Shown here: piece after piece, positions 26,210 to 32,894 of the stretch | How the letters are laid out: each line of letters starts with the position of its first letter | Numbering within the stretch: position 1 is the stretch's first letter | From: Bacteroidota bacterium | GTDB lineage: Bacteria > Bacteroidota > Bacteroidia > CAILMK01 > JACPUW01 | Length of the DNA stretch: 32,894 nucleotides | Direction: 5' to 3' | NCBI GenBank assembly: GCA_020437725.1 | Contig: JAGQWA010000001.1 | Location: 7,884 to 40,777 of the forward strand | Translations under genes and position numbers: made by a program | Notes under the pieces: generated by a model | Told to the model about the DNA's origin: nothing | What the model saw: the letters and a program-made list of their open reading frames with translations, nothing else | The model's database searches: none

Positions 26210-29176
26210 GTGAATTTACCAAATCCATTTTCAGGGCTAAAGGCATTTGATGCCAACAAAAGCGAGCTGTTTTTTGGGCGGAATCGGCACGTGCAAGAGA
26301 TTGTAAATAAGCTAGATAGTCATCATTTTGTAGCGGTTGTTGGAAACAGCGGAAGCGGAAAATCATCTCTTGTAAAAGCCGGTGTAATACCAAGGCTTCA
26401 AAAAATCAAGGGGTTTGAAATTATTTCTATGCGGCCAGGAAACAATTCACTAAACGCATTAGTGAGTGCTTTGGGTTTGGGAAAAGAAGCAATTGGCACA
26501 TTGCAAGAAACTGAACGCGGACTCTTAAAACTGGCACGATCAAAAGGAAATTCAGCCAACAAAATACTGTTGGTTGTTGATCAGTTCGAAGAAATTTTTA
26601 GGGCCGATTTGGCTGGTAACCTAAACATTGAAGATTCTGAGCAGTTCATTGCCAATTTGCTTTGTGCCATTTCCGAAAACGATTCGCCTGTATATGTAAT
26701 GCTCACCATGCGTTCTGATTATTTAGGCGATTGCGAACAATTTGAAGGTTTGCCCGAAGCCATTAACAATGGCCAGTTTTTGGTTCCGCGAATGCGAAAA
26801 GAAGAACTGCGCGAGAGCATAGTTGGCCCAGTGAATGTGGCAGGTGGTAAAATTTCGCCGCGTTTGGTGCATCAATTACTCACCGAAGTTGATGGCAAGC
26901 CAGATGAGCTACCTGTATTGCAGCATTTGTTAATGCGCATGTGGCAATTGTGGGGTAAAGATGAGCAGCATGATCCCATAGACATGCAGCATTATCAAGC
27001 GGCTGGCGGTATGCAAAACGCGTTGTCTAATCATGCTGAGTTGGTTTATGAGAGTATGTCTGCAAATGAGCAGCAAAATTTGGCTAAAGTTTTAAAGGTT
27101 ATTGGTTACCGCACTGCCGACAATAAGATGGTGCGCAGACCAGCAACCATTGATCAACTTTCCGCAATTACGGGTTTGTCAAAACCTGAAATTGAAAAGG
27201 CTACCGCACCTTTTCGAAGCGCAGAAAACGGCTTTTTATTGCCAGATCTGGGCGAAGAGCTTGGAAACGAAACCATGATTGACATTACTCATGAAAGTTT
27301 CATTAGACAATGGAAACGTTATAAAACATGGGTAAACGAAGAGTATCAGTCTGCCGAATTGTATCAACGTTTAACTGAAAGCGCGCTTTTGTTTGAGCAA
27401 GGCAGAGCGGGTTATTGGCGTAATCCAGATTTGCGTTTGGCGGTTGAATGGCGACAAAGAGAGCAGCCTAATGAGCGATGGGCAGGTTTGTACAATACCC
27501 ATTTTCAATCTTCAATAACTTTTTTGAATGAAAGTGAGAGAGATTATAAGTTTTACCTGGCCGATAGAAGAAGGCGACGACGAGTAATTGCCGCGGTTTT
27601 AATTTTATTCTTGGTGGCCTTGAGCACTTTAAGCGTTTGGGCACTTTCTGAAAGCAGTAGGGCAAAATCGAATGCTGACTTGGCGTTTAAACAGAAAGAA
27701 GCCGCTGTGGCTTTACAAAAGCTGGCTGAGCAAGAAACCGCAAGGGCCGAAGAGGCACTAGATAGCGTTAAAGCCGAAAAGAAAAGAGTTGGCCTTCAAA
27801 TTGAAAAAACCAAAGAGCAACGCAATTTGGCTGAATACAACGCCAAAAGAGCGGAGCTACAGAGGCGCTTGGCCGAGCTTTCAAAAGAAGAAGCTTTAAC
27901 GGCTTTTCAACTGGCAGAGAAAAGACAAGCCGAAGCAGAATTGCAGAAAAATCTGGCTACACAACAATTCTTACGTGCCGATTCTGCCCAACGCGAATCT
28001 AAGCGGATGCAAGAGCTCACCTTGGCCAAAAACTTAGCCATTAAATCAAACCTATTAGTGGCTGAAAATGACAAGCAGCGGAGAACAAAAGCGCTATTGG
28101 CCATGCATGCAGCCAACATGCAAGTAACTAATAAGGGATTAATACAAGAGCCAGATATTTATACCGCCCTGCACAACGCCTATTTGGCATCAGTTAATCT
28201 AAACTCAAACTACAGTTCGCATGTGGCTGATGTAAAATCGGTAGCCACTTCAATATATAATGGCAGCCAATACTTAATTACTTCGGCAAGCGATAAGCAG
28301 TTAATTATTAAAGATTTAACCAAAGGAGTTCAATCAAGTATTCAAGCAGAAAGCATCGTTTACCAAATAAGCACCGCTAAAGAGCAAGAACATCTGGCAT
28401 GTGCTTCATCCAATTCAATTGCTGTTTACAGCCTAACCACAAAAGAGCGGGTTTGGGCTTTAAAAAATGCTACTCCATCACAAATAACCGGCTTACATAT
28501 TAGTGGCAATGAACTGATTTATTGTCTATCAAATGGTGATGTAACATGGTACAATTGGAAAGATGATAAGGTAGTTCGCAACCTTAATACAAAGCATACC
28601 AATCAATGCTTGGCAGTTGATGGAAATAGCGTTTTGGTTGGAACCAAAGAAGGTTCGGTATTATCAGTTAGCAGCGAAAACACGAGCCTTACAACACTTG
28701 CCAAAAGGAGCAATGGAATTACGGCCATTGCTGTAAATGCAAGTAGCAAAAACTACATGTTTGCAGAGGAATCTAGCCAAGCCTATTTGGGGTCATTTCA
28801 AAATGAAATGATAACTGAATTGGCTGGTCACCGAGGCAACATTTCTGATGTGGCCATTTCTACAAACGCCAATTGGGTAGCAACTGCCTGTTTTGATGGT
28901 GATGTTCGTATTTGGAATTTGAAAGATGGCCTTACTGTTCCAATAGTTTATAGCAGGCATAACAACTGGGTTAGAAGTATAGCCTTTGCAAATAATGGCA
29001 ATTCGTTGTTTTCGGCCGGAAAAGACCAAAATGTGTTCAGGTTTGAACTCGATGCAAATGAGCTATGGAAAGAGCTTTCGGCGTATAAAGAACAAGATTT
29101 TTCAAAATCTGAATGGAAGGAACATGCTGGAGAAGGGGTGGGGCAGAAAGTGTTGCCAAAGCTCTTAAATCCATAG
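26210..29176 (+). CDS. Transmembrane nSTAND NTPase with coiled coil and WD40 propeller
   Basis: The 988-aa protein starts at GTG 26210. The opening NPFSGLKAFDANKSELFFGR is the entry motif of the nSTAND1 NTPase family, followed by Walker A GNSGSGKSS (45-53), Walker B ILLVVDQFEEIF (119-130) and the sensor region YVMLTMRSDYLGD (162-174). STAND proteins are ATP-driven signalling switches. One membrane helix lies at about 459-480, directly after six Arg (453-458). A long Ala/Glu/Lys coiled coil spans about 485-605, and WD40-like blades cover about 665-955, the clearest being GHRGNISDV...DVRIWNL (873-903). By the positive-inside rule the NTPase is cytoplasmic and the coiled coil and propeller are periplasmic. 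Two tandem outer-membrane-type genes follow 55 bp and more downstream. Bacteroidota copies are sometimes annotated as Hat/HatR; that name says nothing about the function here. Confidence 0.9.
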   Translation: MNLPNPFSGLKAFDANKSELFFGRNRHVQEIVNKLDSHHFVAVVGNSGSGKSSLVKAGVIPRLQKIKGFEIISMRPGNNSLNALVSALGLGKEAIGTLQETERGLLKLARSKGNSANKILLVVDQFEEIFRADLAGNLNIEDSEQFIANLLCAISENDSPVYVMLTMRSDYLGDCEQFEGLPEAINNGQFLVPRMRKEELRESIVGPVNVAGGKISPRLVHQLLTEVDGKPDELPVLQHLLMRMWQLWGKDEQHDPIDMQHYQAAGGMQNALSNHAELVYESMSANEQQNLAKVLKVIGYRTADNKMVRRPATIDQLSAITGLSKPEIEKATAPFRSAENGFLLPDLGEELGNETMIDITHESFIRQWKRYKTWVNEEYQSAELYQRLTESALLFEQGRAGYWRNPDLRLAVEWRQREQPNERWAGLYNTHFQSSITFLNESERDYKFYLADRRRRRRVIAAVLILFLVALSTLSVWALSESSRAKSNADLAFKQKEAAVALQKLAEQETARAEEALDSVKAEKKRVGLQIEKTKEQRNLAEYNAKRAELQRRLAELSKEEALTAFQLAEKRQAEAELQKNLATQQFLRADSAQRESKRMQELTLAKNLAIKSNLLVAENDKQRRTKALLAMHAANMQVTNKGLIQEPDIYTALHNAYLASVNLNSNYSSHVADVKSVATSIYNGSQYLITSASDKQLIIKDLTKGVQSSIQAESIVYQISTAKEQEHLACASSNSIAVYSLTTKERVWALKNATPSQITGLHISGNELIYCLSNGDVTWYNWKDDKVVRNLNTKHTNQCLAVDGNSVLVGTKEGSVLSVSSENTSLTTLAKRSNGITAIAVNASSKNYMFAEESSQAYLGSFQNEMITELAGHRGNISDVAISTNANWVATACFDGDVRIWNLKDGLTVPIVYSRHNNWVRSIAFANNGNSLFSAGKDQNVFRFELDANELWKELSAYKEQDFSKSEWKEHAGEGVGQKVLPKLLNP

Positions 29177-29198
29177 AACTGAACTTTAAAAGTGCTTA

Positions 29199-29212
29199 TA
29201 TTGCTTGCAATA
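29199..29212. repeat. Short palindrome between NTPase and first barrel gene
   Basis: TATTGC, TT, GCAATA: a perfect 6-bp inverted repeat with a 2-nt centre, in the 55-bp gap, 20 bp before ATG 29232. It could be a binding site, or chance. Confidence 0.3.
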
Positions 29213-29231
29213 AAGGTTTTAAAATTTGGAA

Positions 29232-30251
29232 ATGGTTCATTTCATCAGAAGCGTGTTTCTTGTCATTTTAGTTGGGAGTGCGGGGCAGATTTCAGCCCAA
29301 GGCAACAACTGTGCAGTCTATATTAATGAGGCAACTGCGAAGTATAACAATGGGCAAATTTCGCAGAGTTTGGCAACCGCCAAAAAATGTAAAAGCAACA
29401 ACCACAACGATGTTTTTGCCAAGCAAAGAATTATGGCACTATGCCATTTGGCTTTAAACCAAAATGATAGTGCGCGAAAAGCTGCGTTGGTTATCATGGA
29501 ACTTAACCCAAGGTACAAGCCAAGCGTTTTAAGAAACCCCGAAGAGTTTATTCAGCTTATTGAGAGCATTAACATTATTCCAAAGGTTTCTCTGCGCCTT
29601 TCTCTTTCGGTGGGAGCCAATAGATCGTTATTAGATGTTACAGGTGTGTATATGATAAACGATCAGGTAAAAACATATTCTGGCCTTGGAGCAACTCAAC
29701 TTAGCATTTCTGGGCAATACCAACTAAGTAGGCTTTTTGCTATTCAAACTGGAGTAAGAGTAGCACCAAAAAGGTTTGATCTTAACTCGAAATTTAATGA
29801 GCTGAACGTTGACATTACAGAGTCGCTCACCTATGGCCAAATGCCATTAGTGCTTCAATTCTCGCCTTATACTAAAGGTAGAGTTAAACCCATGCTTTCA
29901 ATAGGTGGTTATGGAGCCTATTTATTATCGGCAACAAATAGTTTTAATGCTACCAGCAACATAAGTGATGACGCTTATGGACTTTTAAATATTAGCAGCT
30001 ACGAGCGCAGAAATAAGTGGGATTACGGCCTTGCCGCAGGTGCAGGCTTGTTGGTAAAACTAGGAGAAGGCCAACTGGTGATAGAAGTAGATTATTTTAA
30101 ATCTTACACTAACATTACCAATACGGCATTGCGGTATAGCTTTCCTGAGCTGCTAAACCCGTATTATCATTTAGATGATGATGTTACCATTAGTACCATC
30201 AACTTTAATATTGGCTACCAATTCTTCTTAAACTACAAAGTGCTTAAGTAA
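29232..30251 (+). CDS. Outer-membrane protein: TPR-like periplasmic N-domain plus beta-barrel (copy 1)
   Basis: The 339-aa product starts at ATG 29232; a TTG two codons earlier in frame is less likely. A signal peptide ends near ISAQ (residue 23). Residues about 27-110 are helical, TPR-like repeats, with Cys27 and Cys53, GQISQSLATA, ALCHLAL and the turn NPRYKPSVLRNPEEFIQLI. Residues about 120-339 show barrel strands (LSLSVGANRSLL, AIQTGVRVAP, MLSIGGYGAYLL, NIGYQFFLNYK). It is a paralogue of the next gene, with which it shares a 1-nt TAATG overlap and the 26-residue Cys spacing. It is likely an outer-membrane barrel with its N-domain in the periplasm. No substrate can be inferred. Confidence 0.82.
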   Translation: MVHFIRSVFLVILVGSAGQISAQGNNCAVYINEATAKYNNGQISQSLATAKKCKSNNHNDVFAKQRIMALCHLALNQNDSARKAALVIMELNPRYKPSVLRNPEEFIQLIESINIIPKVSLRLSLSVGANRSLLDVTGVYMINDQVKTYSGLGATQLSISGQYQLSRLFAIQTGVRVAPKRFDLNSKFNELNVDITESLTYGQMPLVLQFSPYTKGRVKPMLSIGGYGAYLLSATNSFNATSNISDDAYGLLNISSYERRNKWDYGLAAGAGLLVKLGEGQLVIEVDYFKSYTNITNTALRYSFPELLNPYYHLDDDVTISTINFNIGYQFFLNYKVLK

Positions 30252-31270
30252 TGAAAAGACTAATTATCACCTTATTAGTTTATGCGGTTTTTTATGTTAA
30301 AGCACAAGATTGCAGCAACTCTCTCTATAAGGCCGAAATTGCTTTTGAGCAAGGCAGAATCCAAGAAGCAATTGATATTCTAGAGCCATGTTCCAAAAAG
30401 CAAGGAAACACTGAAAAATCATTAGAAAGTGCCAAGCTTTTGGCATTGGCCTATTTGGCAAAAAACAATCAAGAAAAAGCTGGGTACTATGCCAAAGAAA
30501 TGCTTCAGATATTCCCAAGATATAAGGAATTTCCAAACAATGATCCACCCGAGTTAACTGAATTATTGACCGCATATATCGCAGCTGCTAAGCTGCATGT
30601 GGGTGGCTATTTTTCATCAGGTATAACTAACGTAAATTTGGTTAACAGCTATTCGGCATTAAGGGTGCCACAAGCTTATTATCAAACACCATACTTTAAT
30701 GCGGGCGGCTTTTTGGAGTTTCCGGTTAATAGACATTTTACCGTTTGTGTTAACGCTGGAGCTTCAGGAACAACCGTAACGCACTACATGAAAAGTGATT
30801 ATGAGTGGGATAAAACCTATACCAATCAATTGAGATTTACCGGTTTTGGCGCTGGTTTAAACTATAAGTTACTTTTTGGTGAAAGCGGCATTTTGACTTT
30901 TGGACCTATAGTGAATTATCATCGAATTTCAACTGCCAATATGCAAGTGCTAACGCAGAATGGTTTTACCGCCACACGCGAAATTGTGGCACAAGATGGA
31001 TTACCGTTTTTAAACAAATCTCAATTGGCAGTAGGTTGTAGGTTAGGGGTAGAAAAAAACCTAACTCGTGGTAGAGTGGGTGTAATGTTAAAATACACAA
31101 GCTTTTTGAATCTTATTAATAACCCAGACCAACGCTATAGCGACATGGATTTTGTGTTTGAGTCAGCCTATATTTTAGACGATGTTAAATTGGGTTTTTG
31201 GGGAATAAGCTTACAGTATTCGCTACCGGTTCTCTATAAAATTGAAAACGCCACTCAACTAATTAATTAG
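30251..31270 (+). CDS. Outer-membrane protein: TPR-like periplasmic N-domain plus beta-barrel (copy 2)
   Basis: The 339-aa product has a short signal peptide (to about residue 18, FYVKA). It has the same plan as the gene before it: a Cys pair at 21 and 47 (again 26 apart), TPR-like helices (KAEIAFEQGRIQEAIDILEP, LALAYLAKNNQEKAGYY), the turn FPRYKEFPNNDPPELTELL, and a barrel from about residue 115 (HVGGYFSSGITNVNL, FGAGLNYKLLFG, WGISLQYSLPVLYK). The start shares one base with the previous stop, so the pair is cotranscribed, probably with the NTPase. The end overlaps the convergent histidine kinase gene by 8 bp. The sequences are divergent, so this is an old duplication, and the two may form a hetero-pair. 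Confidence 0.82.
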   Translation: MKRLIITLLVYAVFYVKAQDCSNSLYKAEIAFEQGRIQEAIDILEPCSKKQGNTEKSLESAKLLALAYLAKNNQEKAGYYAKEMLQIFPRYKEFPNNDPPELTELLTAYIAAAKLHVGGYFSSGITNVNLVNSYSALRVPQAYYQTPYFNAGGFLEFPVNRHFTVCVNAGASGTTVTHYMKSDYEWDKTYTNQLRFTGFGAGLNYKLLFGESGILTFGPIVNYHRISTANMQVLTQNGFTATREIVAQDGLPFLNKSQLAVGCRLGVEKNLTRGRVGVMLKYTSFLNLINNPDQRYSDMDFVFESAYILDDVKLGFWGISLQYSLPVLYKIENATQLIN

Positions 31271-32225
31271 GCAATTCAATTGTAAAAGTAGTGCCTTTGT
31301 TAGGCTCGCTTTGCACTTCTATTTCGCCACCTAGTTTTTTAACAAACTCATAAGTCATGGGTAGGCCAAAACCAAAGCCCACTTCGTTTTGAGTTCCATT
31401 ATGAGAAGTATTTGTGTGGCTTTTAAAAATGCGCGCTACCTGTTCTGGCTCCATGCCCACTCCATTATCTGAACATTTGAGTCTAATTAGGCCATTTTTT
31501 TCTGCAATGTCTATTTGAATGTGTCCGCCAGTTTCACTGAATTTTAGTGCATTATTTAACAAGTTTCGGGCAATAAATGATAGCTCGTTTTTGCCATTTC
31601 TGGTTAAAATAGTGTTGTTCTGGTTGAGGGTTATTTCAATGGATTTTTGTGCAGCAATGGGTTCAAGCAACTTAATTTCTTCTTCTAAAATTTGGTTTAG
31701 GTTTACCGGCTCATGCAAAGAGTTGTATGTTGGTTTTTCTGCGCTTTTGGCCCATAAAAGCAAATCGTCAACTGCCCTTAAAGTTGACTCGCCATGTTGG
31801 GTCATTTTGGCTAGAATTTCTAATTCGCGCGTGCCTTCCGCTTTTTCATCTAGCAATAATGTTCCATAAGAAATTAGGCTGCTAATGGGCGATCTAATAT
31901 CGTGTGCAACAATTGATAACATTTGGGTTCTAAGTTGATTGGCGGCTATTAGCTGTTCGTTTGTTTGTTCTAAATCTTGTTGAGCTTGTTTCAGTTTAAG
32001 ATTTATGTTAAACAATTGGCCGCCAATTAAATAGCTCAATGTTGCTGCCATTGTGCCAGAAAGTACAAACCCAATATATCCGTCTAAACCAGCTGAAAAG
32101 TGAATAATGATGTATATGAGTTCAGAGAGTATTGTTGCGCCTATTACAATACTTAATTTAGATGTAAAAATGGAGTTAACAGTTTTGCTTAGATACGCGC
32201 CCCTGTCCTTTTTAGTCAAACCCAA
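31263..32225 (-). CDS. Sensor histidine kinase with two membrane helices
   Basis: The product is about 320 aa. The start is uncertain: TTG 32225 is used here, TTG 32219 also fits, and there is no upstream ATG. Two helices (about 24-43 and 50-70) are joined by a very short loop, so there is no real periplasmic sensor. A coiled linker (about 75-98) leads to the HisKA domain, whose H-box is MLSIVAHDIRSPISSL (His108). The ATPase part shows NLLNNALKFS (N-box, about 221-230), CSDNGVGM (G1) and GFGFGLPM plus GTTFTIEL (G2 and end). It is complete and likely active. No response regulator is adjacent, so it is an orphan within this window. It probably senses an intramembrane or protein-borne signal. 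Confidence 0.9.
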   Translation of the reverse strand: MGLTKKDRGAYLSKTVNSIFTSKLSIVIGATILSELIYIIIHFSAGLDGYIGFVLSGTMAATLSYLIGGQLFNINLKLKQAQQDLEQTNEQLIAANQLRTQMLSIVAHDIRSPISSLISYGTLLLDEKAEGTRELEILAKMTQHGESTLRAVDDLLLWAKSAEKPTYNSLHEPVNLNQILEEEIKLLEPIAAQKSIEITLNQNNTILTRNGKNELSFIARNLLNNALKFSETGGHIQIDIAEKNGLIRLKCSDNGVGMEPEQVARIFKSHTNTSHNGTQNEVGFGFGLPMTYEFVKKLGGEIEVQSEPNKGTTFTIELPN

Positions 32226-32430
32226 ATAGATTATTTGTCTAAGTCAAAATTACATGTGCCATCCGGCAAATCAAATTGGAGCATATCAGTTTTCTTTCAT
32301 TTAGTGGTTTTAAACTGCGAATTTGAGTTTGGGTAAGATTAAATAAGCCTAAAGCTGAGTCTAAGGTTGTCAAATTCAAGCATTTGCAAAGGATACCAGC
32401 AAACCTTGAATTTGAACTAAAAACAAAGAA
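32226..32430. other. Spacer between two histidine kinase genes
   Basis: The 205-bp AT-rich spacer has no supported ORF. It should hold the promoter of the kinase to its left, but I could not place a convincing TTTG/TAnnTTTG pair. Confidence 0.4.
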
Positions 32431-32894
32431 TTACTGAGCCGCCTTTAGCAGAATGGTAAAAGAAGTACCTACCCCTAAATCACTTTTGCACGAAATAGAA
32501 CCTTTCATTTTTAAAATGAAATCATGGCATTGAACCAAGCCTAAACCCGTGCCCCTTTCTTGGTTGGTGCCAGGTTTTGATTTTATATCGGGTTGAAAAA
32601 GTTTTGACTTGGTTTCATTGTCCATTCCAACCCCATAATCAATAATTTGAATGATTTTAGAATGGCCGCTTGAAGAAGCTAATATTTGCACTTTACCGCC
32701 TTGATGAGAAAATTTTACCGCATTCACAATAAGGTTTTTTATGGCAAGCTTTAGCATATTAGAGTCGGCTAGTACAGTAAAATCATCAGGGCAGTTTATT
32801 TCAATTTCAATGTTTTTGGCTTGCAGAACTACACTTAGATCAGAAACAATAAGTTGTATAACAGTGGCCACAAGAACTGGATTAAGAGCGCCGC
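32431..32894 (-). CDS. Histidine kinase C-terminal ATPase domain (cut by right edge)
   Basis: The frame stays open to the right edge (reading GALNPVLV before the first possible internal GTG), so this is the last ~154 residues of a longer gene. It shows the HATPase_c order: LAIKNLIVNAVKFSHQGG (N-box), IIDYGVGMD (G1), a loop with LFQPDIKSKPGTNQ, GTGLGLVQCHDFI (G2) and GVGTSFTILLKAA at the end. The phosphoacceptor His and any sensor domains lie outside the window. It ends without a receiver domain. It has the same direction as the kinase at 31263-32225 and 205 bp lie between them. Confidence 0.88.
   Translation of the reverse strand, partial: GALNPVLVATVIQLIVSDLSVVLQAKNIEIEINCPDDFTVLADSNMLKLAIKNLIVNAVKFSHQGGKVQILASSSGHSKIIQIIDYGVGMDNETKSKLFQPDIKSKPGTNQERGTGLGLVQCHDFILKMKGSISCKSDLGVGTSFTILLKAAQ

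Noticed and set aside
26178-26393. Minus-strand 71-aa ORF across the start of the NTPase gene
   Set aside because: It is antisense to the strongly conserved entry and Walker A motifs of the NTPase.

Overview
The window looks like a chromosomal segment of a Bacteroidota bacterium, most likely a Flavobacteriia-type lineage. The evidence is a gldA-gldF-gldG gliding cluster, a secreted protein with a type IX secretion (T9SS) C-terminal sorting domain, a TonB-dependent receptor with a carboxypeptidase-regulatory-like N-terminus, DUF6427 and DUF4836 family proteins, weak or absent Shine-Dalgarno sequences, frequent TTG starts and AT-rich DNA. I see no insertion sequence, phage gene, rRNA or CRISPR array. 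These assignments come from reading the sequence by eye; no database search was run.

Layout, left to right. (1) 1-5008, minus strand: a lipoprotein joining a GH3 glycosidase domain to a serine beta-lactamase-like domain, followed 10 bp later by the sensor half of a membrane histidine kinase that runs off the left edge. (2) 5092-7257: a signal-peptide protein with a barrel-like N-terminal half, convergent with and overlapping a DUF6427 membrane protein. (3) 7358-11147, plus strand: TonB-dependent receptor, CoA-binding protein and FMN-dependent nitronate monooxygenase-like enzyme, almost gapless. (4) 11144-15176, minus strand: DUF4836 lipoprotein, an unusual ABC ATPase and an FtsX-like permease. 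(5) 15177-16199: a gene-poor kilobase holding tRNA-Leu(GAG), low-complexity repeats present in both orientations, and a possible frameshifted small membrane-protein gene. (6) 16200-23855, plus strand: gldA, gldF, gldG, a 1142-aa T9SS-exported LamG/repeat protein and a DUF4340 protein, closed by a strong hairpin cluster. (7) 24114-31270: a GAF-adenylate cyclase-HD protein diverges from a transmembrane nSTAND NTPase-WD40 protein, which is followed by two tandem paralogous proteins with a TPR-like periplasmic part and an outer-membrane barrel. (8) 31263-32894, minus strand: two histidine kinases, the second cut by the right edge.

The most interesting part is region 7. The NTPase has an arginine-rich flank just before its only membrane segment. 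This predicts a cytoplasmic STAND module with the coiled coil and WD40 propeller in the periplasm, where they could meet the N-terminal domains of the two outer-membrane proteins encoded directly downstream. With the divergent cyclase that carries its own HD domain, and two histidine kinases next door, this reads as a possible trans-envelope sensing module. That interpretation is inference. The domain calls themselves rest on motifs that can be seen.
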